From Aureimonas ureilytica (GTDB lineage Bacteria > Pseudomonadota > Alphaproteobacteria > Rhizobiales > Rhizobiaceae), in contig NZ_LDQA01000022.1 of assembly GCF_001475935.1 (NCBI RefSeq), positions 177,042-241,041 of the forward strand: 64,000 nucleotides of DNA, given 5' to 3'. Positions 57,228 to 64,000 of the stretch are shown in pieces. Under the pieces are notes generated by a model, which worked only from the letters and a program-made list of their open reading frames with translations, did not search any database and was not told where the DNA came from. Position 1 is the stretch's first letter, and the number at the start of each line of letters is the position of its first letter. A program made the position numbers and the translations under genes.

Positions 57228-58475
57228 ATGAGCCTTCTCTCCAATCTCCAAACCAACGGCGACCGTCTCTGGGAGGCGTTGGAGGACATGGCGAGGATCG
57301 GACCTGGGATCGCGGGCGGCAACAACCGCCAAACCTTGACGGATGCCGACAGCGAGGGCCGCCATCTCTTTCGCCGCTGGGCGGAGGCCGCAGGCCTCAG
57401 CATGGCCGTCGATACGATGGGCAATATGTTCTTTCGGCGCGAGGGCGCGGAGCCCGACCTCGATCCGGTCTATATGGGCTCGCATCTCGACACGCAGCCG
57501 ACGGGCGGGAAATATGACGGCGTTCTGGGTGTGCTCGGCGCGCTCGAAGTCGTGCGCAGCCTGGACGATCTCGGCATCCGCACGCGGCGGCCTATCGTCA
57601 TCGTGAACTGGACCAACGAGGAAGGGACGCGCTTCGCCCCCGCCATGCTCTCATCCGGCGTCTTCGCGGGCCTGCATGACGAGTCCTGGGCAAAGAGCCG
57701 CGTGGATGCCAAGGGTCTGCGGTTCGGCGACGAGCTGAAGCGGATCGGCTGGGAGGGCGCGGAGCCGGTCGGCCAGCGCCCGATCCATGCGCTGTTCGAA
57801 CTCCATATCGAGCAGGGGCCGATCCTGGAGGACGAAGGCATCGACATTGGTGTCGTCACGCACGGGCAGGGGCTTTACTGGCTGGAGGTGACGCTCACCG
57901 GGCGCGAAAGCCATACGGGCTCGACGCCCATGCCCAAGCGCCGGAACGCCGGCCTCGGGCTCGCCCGCGTGACGGAACTCGTGCACCGCGTGGCGATGGC
58001 GCGCCAACCGGGCGCGGTCGGCGCGATCGGGCATATCGATGTCTATCCGAACTCGCGCAACATCATTGCTGGCCGTGTCACCTTCACGATCGACATTCGC
58101 TCGCCCGACAAGTCCGTCTTGGACGCCATGCGCGCTGAGATCGAAGCCGGCATCACTGAGATCGCCTCCGACCTCTCGCTGGAGGCGTCCGTCGAAGAGG
58201 TCGGGCATTTCGATCCCGTCACCTTCGATCCCGCCTGCGTCGCCGCCGTGCGCGCGGCGGCCGAGCGGCTGGGATACAGCCATCGCGACATTGTTTCAGG
58301 CGCGGGGCATGACGCCTGCTGGATCAACCGCGTGGCGCCGACCTCCATGATCTTCTGCCCCTGCGAGGGGGGGCTCAGTCACAACGAAGCCGAAGCCATC
58401 ACGCCGGAATGGGCCAAGCGCGGCGCGGACGTGCTGCTGGGCGCGGTGGTGGAAACGGCGGGCGTCGTCGCCTGA
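57228..58475 (+). CDS. Zn-dependent carbamoylase (beta-ureidopropionase / allantoate amidohydrolase family)
   Basis: A 415-residue M20-type amidohydrolase that splits N-carbamoyl-beta-alanine (or N-carbamoyl amino acids) to the amino acid, CO2 and ammonia. Metal and catalytic blocks are MGSHLDTQPTGGKYDGVLGVLG, VNWTNEEGTRFAPAM and FELHIEQGPILEDEG, with GAGHDACWINRV and GLSHNEAEAI near the end. Family members also act on allantoate or hydantoin products; the pyrimidine setting favours beta-ureidopropionase. The start at 57228 has GGA nine bases upstream; in-frame ATGs at 57213 or 57162 are possible. dihydropyrimidinase follows after 35 bases. Confidence 0.9.
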   Translation: MSLLSNLQTNGDRLWEALEDMARIGPGIAGGNNRQTLTDADSEGRHLFRRWAEAAGLSMAVDTMGNMFFRREGAEPDLDPVYMGSHLDTQPTGGKYDGVLGVLGALEVVRSLDDLGIRTRRPIVIVNWTNEEGTRFAPAMLSSGVFAGLHDESWAKSRVDAKGLRFGDELKRIGWEGAEPVGQRPIHALFELHIEQGPILEDEGIDIGVVTHGQGLYWLEVTLTGRESHTGSTPMPKRRNAGLGLARVTELVHRVAMARQPGAVGAIGHIDVYPNSRNIIAGRVTFTIDIRSPDKSVLDAMRAEIEAGITEIASDLSLEASVEEVGHFDPVTFDPACVAAVRAAAERLGYSHRDIVSGAGHDACWINRVAPTSMIFCPCEGGLSHNEAEAITPEWAKRGADVLLGAVVETAGVVA

Positions 58476-58510
58476 CGGCTGACGGTGCGGGACAGGACGG
58501 GGAGTTCAAC

Positions 58511-59959
58511 ATGAGCATTGCGATCAAGGGCGGCACCATCGTCACCGCCGATCTGACCTATCGGGCCGACATTCTGGTGGAAGACGGGCGGATCGCCGCG
58601 ATCGGCCCGGACCTTGCCGGCGACGAGGTGGTGGACGCATCGGGCGCTTACGTCATGCCGGGCGGCATTGACCCGCACACCCATCTCGAAATGCCCTTCA
58701 TGGGCACGCACTCCTCGGACGATTTCGATACGGGCACGGCGGCGGGTCTGGCTGGCGGCACGACCATGGTGGTGGATTTCTGCCTGCCCGCGCCGGAGCA
58801 GGGACTGATCGACGCGCTGCAGGAATGGCATCAGAAAGCCGGCAAGGCGCGGTCCGACTATTCCTTTCACATGGCGATCACCTGGTGGGGCGAGCGCGTC
58901 TTTGCCGAGATGCCGAAGGTCGTTTCCGAGGGCATCAACACGTTCAAGCACTTCATGGCCTATAAGGGGGCCTTGATGGTGAACGACGACGAGATGTTCG
59001 CCTCCTTCTCGCGCTGCGCCGAGATCGGCGCCATGCCGCTCGTTCACGCCGAGAACGGCGATGTCGTCGCCTTTCTCCAGCAGAAGCTTCTGGGCGAGGG
59101 CAACAATGGGCCGGAAGCGCATGGCTATTCCCGCCCGCCCGAGGTGGAAGGGGAAGCCACCAACCGCGCGATTATGATTGCCGATCAGGCGGGCGTGCCG
59201 CTCTATGTCGTTCATGTCTCCTGCGAGGAAGCACACGAGGCCATCCGCCGGGCGCGGGCCAAAGGGATGCGCGTCTTCGGCGAGCCCTTGATCCAGCACC
59301 TGACGTTGGACGAGAGCGAATATCAGAACCCCGACTGGGACTACGCCGCCCGCCGCGTCATGAGCCCTCCCTTTCGCAATCGAAAGCATCAGGATTCGCT
59401 CTGGGCCGGCCTTCAATCCGGCTCGCTTCAGGTCGTGGCGACCGATCACTGCGCCTTCACCAGCGAGCAGAAGCGCTTCGGCGTGGGAGATTTCACGAAG
59501 ATCCCGAACGGCACGGGCGGCTTGGAAGATCGCCTCGCCGTGCTCTGGACCAAGGGCGTGAACACCGGCCGGCTGACGATGAACGAGTTCGTCGCCGCGA
59601 CCTCCACCAACATCGCCAAGATTCTGAACATCTATCCGCGAAAGGGCGCGATCCTGCCGGGCGCGGATGCCGATCTCGTGGTCTGGGATCCGGCGGCCAC
59701 CAAGACCGTTTCCGCCGCGACGCAGAAATCGGCCATCGACTACAATGTCTTCGAAGGGTTCGAATTGAAGGGTCTGCCCGCCGTCACCCTGTCTCGCGGC
59801 AAGATCGCCTATGCCAAGGGCGAAGTTCGGGCCGGCACGGGCGAAGGGCGCTTCGTCGAGCGCCCGGCCAATGCGCCGGTGGGTAAGGCGCTCTCGACCT
59901 GGAAGGAACTGACCGCGCCGCGCAAGGTCGAGCGCTCCGGCATTCCGGCGGGCGTCTGA
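58511..59959 (+). CDS. hydA: Dihydropyrimidinase (D-hydantoinase)
   Basis: A 482-residue cyclic amidohydrolase that opens dihydrouracil to N-carbamoyl-beta-alanine. Metal ligands: GIDPHTHLEMPFMG, the carboxylated lysine in FKHFMAYKGALM, HAENGDVVA, YVVHVSCEEA and VATDHCAFT; this is a complete dinuclear zinc site. The length fits the family. GGGGAG lies just before the ATG. It lies between the carbamoylase gene and the ABC ATPase, four bases before the latter. Confidence 0.96.
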   Translation: MSIAIKGGTIVTADLTYRADILVEDGRIAAIGPDLAGDEVVDASGAYVMPGGIDPHTHLEMPFMGTHSSDDFDTGTAAGLAGGTTMVVDFCLPAPEQGLIDALQEWHQKAGKARSDYSFHMAITWWGERVFAEMPKVVSEGINTFKHFMAYKGALMVNDDEMFASFSRCAEIGAMPLVHAENGDVVAFLQQKLLGEGNNGPEAHGYSRPPEVEGEATNRAIMIADQAGVPLYVVHVSCEEAHEAIRRARAKGMRVFGEPLIQHLTLDESEYQNPDWDYAARRVMSPPFRNRKHQDSLWAGLQSGSLQVVATDHCAFTSEQKRFGVGDFTKIPNGTGGLEDRLAVLWTKGVNTGRLTMNEFVAATSTNIAKILNIYPRKGAILPGADADLVVWDPAATKTVSAATQKSAIDYNVFEGFELKGLPAVTLSRGKIAYAKGEVRAGTGEGRFVERPANAPVGKALSTWKELTAPRKVERSGIPAGV

Positions 59960-59962
59960 ACC

Positions 59963-60805
59963 ATGCGGATGGGGCTCGATCCGAGCGAGGCATCCTTGCG
60001 AGCAGCACCGGGCACATCGGCCGCGAACGTCTCGAAGGTGATCGAGGCCGAGGGCCTGACGCTCACTTTCGAGACGGCGGACGGTCCCGTCCATGCGTTG
60101 AAGGATGTCGGCCTCAGCGTGAACCGGGGCGAGTTCGTTTCCTTCATCGGCCCGTCCGGCTGCGGCAAAACCACGCTGCTCCGCGTCATCGCCGATCTCG
60201 AACAGCCGACATCGGGTGCAATCCGTGTCAACGGCCTGTCGCCGGAAGAGGCTCGCCTTGCGCGCGCCTATGGCTACGTGTTTCAGGCGGCGGCGCTGTA
60301 TCCTTGGCGCAATATCGAACGCAACGTCGCGCTCCCGCTGGAGATCATGGGCCTGGCAAAGGCGGAGCGCTCCGACCGCGTCAGCCGCAATCTCGATCTC
60401 GTCGGGCTTTCGGGCTTCGGGCGGAAATATCCCTGGCAGCTTTCGGGCGGCATGCAGCAGCGCGCGTCCATCGCTCGCGCTCTGTCCTTCGACCCCGACC
60501 TTCTTTTGATGGACGAGCCCTTCGGCGCGCTGGACGAGATCGTGCGAGACCGGCTCAACGAGGAGCTTCTGAAGCTCTGGGCGAAGACCCGCAAGACCGT
60601 GATCTTCGTGACGCATTCCATTCCCGAAGCGGTGTTCCTGTCGACGCGCATCGTCGTGATGAGCCCGCGGCCCGGCCGGATCATCGACATCGTGGATTGC
60701 GATCTTGGCCCCGACCGCCCGCTCGAAATCCGCCAAACGCCGCGCTTTCTGGAAATCGCGCATCGCGTCCGCGAGGGGCTGAAGGCGGGGCACTCCTATG
60801 ATTGA
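59963..60805 (+). CDS. ABC transporter ATP-binding protein, NitT/TauT type
   Basis: A 280-residue ATPase with Walker A GPSGCGKTT, signature LSGGMQQRASIARAL, Walker B LLLMDEP and switch His in VTHSIPEAVFLS. The class serves taurine, nitrate, thiamine-precursor and pyrimidine importers. It starts three bases after hydA and leads the importer genes. Substrate is inferred as a pyrimidine or related compound from context. Confidence 0.93.
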   Translation: MRMGLDPSEASLRAAPGTSAANVSKVIEAEGLTLTFETADGPVHALKDVGLSVNRGEFVSFIGPSGCGKTTLLRVIADLEQPTSGAIRVNGLSPEEARLARAYGYVFQAAALYPWRNIERNVALPLEIMGLAKAERSDRVSRNLDLVGLSGFGRKYPWQLSGGMQQRASIARALSFDPDLLLMDEPFGALDEIVRDRLNEELLKLWAKTRKTVIFVTHSIPEAVFLSTRIVVMSPRPGRIIDIVDCDLGPDRPLEIRQTPRFLEIAHRVREGLKAGHSYD

Positions 60806-60814
60806 GCGCCGATC

Positions 60815-61762
60815 TTGAGCGCCGCACCACCCCTTGCCGAACCCGGCGCTGCCATCGGGCTGAGCACCCACCCACGCCGTCGCTGGCCGAGCGGGGCAGG
60901 GCGATTCGGTCCCATTCTCGCGATCGTCGCCGTGTTGCTTCTGATCTGGTACGCAGCGGCCGTGCCGATGAACTGGCAGACGGAGGGTGACAAACTGGCC
61001 CGGGCCGGGGCCGCCCCGGATTTTCTCAACCATGTCCTCGCCACATGGTCGGCGGAGCGGCCGATCCTGCCCGCGCCTCACCAGATCGCCATGGATCTCT
61101 GGAAGACCGTGGTGGAAACGCGCGCGTCTTCGCCGCGCTCGCTTCTGTTCCACGCCGGCGTCACGCTGTCCTCCACGCTGATCGGCTTCGTCATGGGCTC
61201 GGTGCTGGGCATCGCCTTGGCCATCGGCATCCTGCATTCGCGCACGCTCGACCGCAGCCTGATGCCTTGGATCATCGCCTCGCAAACGATCCCGATCCTT
61301 GCCATCGCGCCGATGATCATCGTGGTGCTGAATTCGGTCGGCATTTCCGGCCTGCTGCCGAAGGCGATCATTTCGACTTATCTGTCCTTCTTCCCGGTTA
61401 CCGTCGGCATGGTGAAGGGCCTGCGGTCGCCCGACGCGATGCAACTCGATCTCATGCGCTCCTATGCGGCCTCGCGCGGGCAGACGCTTTGGAAACTGCG
61501 CCTTCCCGCCTCGCTGCCCTTTCTCTTCGCCTCGATGAAGATCGCCGTCGCGGCCGCTCTGGTCGGGGCCATCGTCGGCGAATTGCCGACCGGCGCGGTG
61601 GCGGGTCTCGGCGCCCGTCTTCTGGCCGGCTCCTATTACGGGCAGACGATCCAGATCTGGTCGGCGCTGGTCGCGGCCTCTGTTCTGGCCGGGCTTCTGG
61701 TGGCGCTGATCGGCCTGGTCGAACGTCTGACCTTGCGCGCGAGCGGGGGAGCGCGCCGATGA
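60815..61762 (+). CDS. ABC transporter permease, NitT/TauT type (first)
   Basis: A 315-residue permease with a helix at about 32-52 (FGPILAIVAVLLLIWYAAA), a periplasmic loop and a BPD_transp_1 domain (about 110-305). The coupling loop is DLMRSYAASRGQTLWKLRLPASLP. Start is a TTG at 60815; ribosome site is weak, with coupling likely because the ATPase gene ends nine bases upstream. It overlaps the second permease by four bases. Confidence 0.9.
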   Translation: MSAAPPLAEPGAAIGLSTHPRRRWPSGAGRFGPILAIVAVLLLIWYAAAVPMNWQTEGDKLARAGAAPDFLNHVLATWSAERPILPAPHQIAMDLWKTVVETRASSPRSLLFHAGVTLSSTLIGFVMGSVLGIALAIGILHSRTLDRSLMPWIIASQTIPILAIAPMIIVVLNSVGISGLLPKAIISTYLSFFPVTVGMVKGLRSPDAMQLDLMRSYAASRGQTLWKLRLPASLPFLFASMKIAVAAALVGAIVGELPTGAVAGLGARLLAGSYYGQTIQIWSALVAASVLAGLLVALIGLVERLTLRASGGARR

Positions 61763-62727
61763 GCCTTGCCCTGTCCCATCGCGCGCCGCAAGCAGAGACG
61801 GCCGATTGGGCGGCTCTCGCTCTTGGCCTTGCTGCGCTGGTTCTGGCCTTTCAACTGCTCGCGCTGGGAGCGGTCGGCCCGATCTTCTGGCTCGCGACGC
61901 TTGTCTTTTGGCTGGCGTCCTGGCGCGTCGCGGCGGCTTTGGCGCATGGCCGCTTCCTGGGCCTGCAGGCGGGCGGGGCGCTGGTGCCGATTGTCTTCGG
62001 CCTGACGCTTCTCTGCCTCTGGGAACTCGTGGTGTGCGGGCTCGCGGTGCCGGTGGTCCTTCTGCCCGCGCCTTCGGCCATTGGGATGCGCCTCGTGAAT
62101 TCCCTGCCGCTTCTCTGGGCGGATTTCCGGCAGACCTTCCTGAAGGCGGTTCTGGCCGGTTATATCCTTGGCTGCTGTCTGGGCTTTCTCACTGCTCTGC
62201 TAGTGGATCGCTCGCCCTTTCTGCGGCGTGGCCTTCTGCCGATCGGCAATCTCATGTCGGCCCTGCCGATCATCGGCGTCGCGCCGATCATGGTCATGTG
62301 GTTCGGCTTCGACTGGCCGTCCAAGGCGGCCGTGGTCGTCATTATGACCTTCTTCCCCATGCTGGTGAACACGGTGGCGGGCCTCTCGGCGGCGGGCACC
62401 ATGGAGCGCGACCTGATGCGCACCTATGCGGCCTCGCCAGGGCAGTCGCTTTTGCGGCTGCGGCTGCCGGCCGCCATGCCCTTCATCTTCAACGCGCTGA
62501 AGATCAATTCGACGCTGGCGCTGATCGGGGCCATCGTAGCCGAATTCTTCGGCACGCCCATCGTCGGCATGGGATTTCGCATCTCCGCCGAGATCGGCCG
62601 CCTGAACACGGACATGGTCTGGGCCGAAATCGCCGTCGCGGCTCTCGCCGGTTCCGGATTCTATGCGCTCGTGGCCTTTGCCGAGCGGCTCGTCACCTTC
62701 TGGCATCCGTCCATGCGGAGCCGTTGA
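61759..62727 (+). CDS. ABC transporter permease, NitT/TauT type (second)
   Basis: A 322-residue permease with about seven or eight helices. The coupling loop is DLMRTYAASPGQSLLRLRLPAAMP. It differs from the first permease in the N-terminal half, so the importer core is a heterodimer. The ATG overlaps the previous stop. The frame is open far to the left, but only these residues have membrane character. Confidence 0.92.
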   Translation: MSLALSHRAPQAETADWAALALGLAALVLAFQLLALGAVGPIFWLATLVFWLASWRVAAALAHGRFLGLQAGGALVPIVFGLTLLCLWELVVCGLAVPVVLLPAPSAIGMRLVNSLPLLWADFRQTFLKAVLAGYILGCCLGFLTALLVDRSPFLRRGLLPIGNLMSALPIIGVAPIMVMWFGFDWPSKAAVVVIMTFFPMLVNTVAGLSAAGTMERDLMRTYAASPGQSLLRLRLPAAMPFIFNALKINSTLALIGAIVAEFFGTPIVGMGFRISAEIGRLNTDMVWAEIAVAALAGSGFYALVAFAERLVTFWHPSMRSR

Positions 62728-62753
62728 ACCCCACCCTTCAAGGAGTGAAACGA

Positions 62754-63743
62754 ATGCGACGTTTGATGTCTGCCGGCCTTTTCGCCCTTCTCGCCAGCAG
62801 CGCCGCCCATGCGGCCGATCCGCTGACGCTTCAGCTCAAATGGGTCACGCAGGGCCAGTTCGCCGGCTACTATGTCGCCAAGGAGAAGGGCTTCTATGAC
62901 GAAGCCGGACTGGACGTGACGATCAAGCCGGGAGGCCCCGATGTCGCGCCCGAGCAGGTGATCGCCGGCGGCGGGGCGGATGTGATCGTGGACTGGATGC
63001 CGGCCGCGCTGGCCGCGCGCGAAAAGGGCCTGCCGCTCGTCAATATCGCCCAGCCCTTCAAGGCGTCGGGCATGGAACTGACTTGCCGCAAGGACACAGG
63101 CATCGCCGCACCGGCCGACTTCAAGGGCAAGACGCTCGGCGTCTGGTTCTCGGGCAACGAATATCCGTTCCTGTCCTGGATGTCGAAGCTCAAGCTCTCG
63201 ACGCAGGGCGGGCCGGATGGTGTCACCGTGGTCAAGCAGGGCTTCAACGTCGATCCGCTGATCCAGAAGCAGGCCGACTGCATCTCGACCATGACCTATA
63301 ACGAATATTGGCAGGTGATCGACGCCGGCATTCCCGCCGACCAGCTGACCGTCTTCAAATACGAGGACCAGGGCGTCGCGACGCTGGAGGACGGGCTCTA
63401 CACGACCGAGGCCAAGCTCGCCGACCCCGCCATGGTCGACAAGCTTGCCCGTTTCGTGAAGGCCTCGATGAAGGGCTGGGCCTATGCGGCCGAGCACCCG
63501 GACGAGGCGGCCGAGATCGTGCTCGACAACGACTCGACCGGGGCCCAGACCGAAAGCCATCAGAAGCGCATGGTCTCGGAGGTCAACAAGCTCGTCGGCG
63601 GATCGGACGGCACGCTCGACGTGAAGGCCGCCGAGAACACGGTCGCCGTCCTGATGGGCGGTGGCTCCGATCCCGTCATTACCAAGAAGCCCGAGGGTGC
63701 TTGGACCAGCGCCGTCACGGACAAGATGAAGACGCTGAAATAA
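62754..63743 (+). CDS. ABC transporter substrate-binding protein, NMT1/THI5-like
   Basis: A 329-residue periplasmic binding protein with the signal peptide LMSAGLFALLASSAAHA|AD. DPLTLQLKWVTQGQFAGYYVAKEKGFYDEAGLDV is the standard opening of the THI5-like domain, whose members bind thiamine-pyrimidine precursors, riboflavin or pyrimidines. CNIYF-type pocket residues cannot be judged here. An AAGGAGTG site lies six bases before the ATG at 62754. It closes the operon. Confidence 0.93.
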   Translation: MRRLMSAGLFALLASSAAHAADPLTLQLKWVTQGQFAGYYVAKEKGFYDEAGLDVTIKPGGPDVAPEQVIAGGGADVIVDWMPAALAAREKGLPLVNIAQPFKASGMELTCRKDTGIAAPADFKGKTLGVWFSGNEYPFLSWMSKLKLSTQGGPDGVTVVKQGFNVDPLIQKQADCISTMTYNEYWQVIDAGIPADQLTVFKYEDQGVATLEDGLYTTEAKLADPAMVDKLARFVKASMKGWAYAAEHPDEAAEIVLDNDSTGAQTESHQKRMVSEVNKLVGGSDGTLDVKAAENTVAVLMGGGSDPVITKKPEGAWTSAVTDKMKTLK

Positions 63744-64000
63744 GGCGTAGATCGAACAGGGCGCGGTGGTGCCGCGCCCCATCCTCGACGCGGGTTGGAT
63801 TGGTGGAAGCTCGGCGTTCAACCGCCGCAGGGGGGCTGCCATAGCGGGAGCGCGCACGAGGGCGCGAACCGGAAAGCCGTGGCGGAGCGCAGCGCGGACG
63901 GTGGCGGACCCTGGGACGCCATTGGGGAGGGTGATGAGAACGGGGCGGGGGAGGCGCGGCAGTGTCACGAAGGAATCTCACTGCGTATAATAAAAATTAT
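63744..64000. other. Right edge without a supported gene; transcript-end hairpin
   Basis: GGGCGCGG and CCGCGCCC (63759-63766, 63772-63779) pair around a 5-base loop, 15 bases after the last gene, with no T-run. The rest is GC-rich with only short frames; a minus-strand frame beginning near 63968 (VLITLPNGVPGSATVRAALRHG) has no identified homology and runs into the antisense of the binding-protein gene. The final 16 bases are AT-rich. Confidence 0.4.

Noticed and set aside
58379..61444. A 1021-residue minus-strand frame opposite the dihydropyrimidinase and ABC genes
   Set aside because: No recognisable domain; it crosses several real plus-strand genes that are well supported.
63766..63990. 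Short plus-strand frame at the right edge
   Set aside because: Arginine- and glycine-rich composition with no motif and no ribosome site; also opposed by another weak frame.

Overview
The window is 64 kb of GC-rich, tightly packed chromosomal DNA. Gene content and order point to an alphaproteobacterium of the Hyphomicrobiales (rhizobial group), possibly an Aurantimonadaceae-like lineage; the genus is my inference and not proven. Supporting signs are a ROSE-type RNA thermometer before an Hsp20 gene, a DUF459 protein next to a lytic transglycosylase, an HWE-type histidine kinase, a full Ugp importer, the lpiA/mprF-acvB pair, and a small palindromic intergenic repeat of the kind common in rhizobia. 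I saw no rRNA, tRNA, CRISPR array, prophage or insertion sequence; this looks like core and housekeeping chromosome with a few catabolic modules.

Layout. 1-3.5 kb: a truncated lysophospholipase-like hydrolase, a thermometer-controlled small heat shock protein, an Rmf-like ribosome-associated protein and threonine aldolase. 3.8-10.4 kb: gltB and gltD (glutamate synthase), with a probably frameshifted two-helix ORF between them. 10.6-17.3 kb: envelope genes (DUF459 SGNH-like protein, MltB-type transglycosylase, galU, an outer-membrane barrel, an arabinose-5-phosphate isomerase). 17.5-24.4 kb: an HWE kinase, a 50-residue membrane protein, an acyl-CoA-synthetase/GNAT fusion of the Pat type, and a quinone-detoxification-like pair (hydrolase plus ring-cleaving dioxygenase) with a divergent LysR regulator.

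24.4-30.6 kb: the ugpBAEC glycerol-3-phosphate importer, divergent from a glycerophosphodiesterase and an inositol-monophosphatase-family gene; together these can scavenge phosphate and glycerol phosphate from phospholipid headgroups. 30.7-39.4 kb: corA, a DUF2267-like protein, an L,D-transpeptidase lipoprotein, a branched-chain aminotransferase, sodB, a repeat element, cytochrome c' with a diheme cytochrome, oligopeptidase B and msrB. 39.5-45.9 kb: a complete seven-gene mrpABCDEFG cation/proton antiporter operon preceded by a long, strongly structured leader. 46-50.4 kb: a DUF423 protein and the lpiA(mprF)-acvB operon, which adjusts membrane charge with lysyl-phosphatidylglycerol.

50.8-63.7 kb is the most coherent module: reductive pyrimidine catabolism. 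PreT and PreA reduce uracil/thymine, the dihydropyrimidinase opens the ring, and the carbamoylase-family enzyme releases the beta-amino acid, ammonia and CO2. A NitT/TauT-type ABC importer with two different permeases follows directly. A RutR-like TetR repressor lies inside the module, and near-consensus RutR operators sit in front of the carbamoylase gene and, more weakly, in front of preT. A GGDEF-EAL membrane protein lies between the two halves. The last ~250 bases hold no gene I can support.
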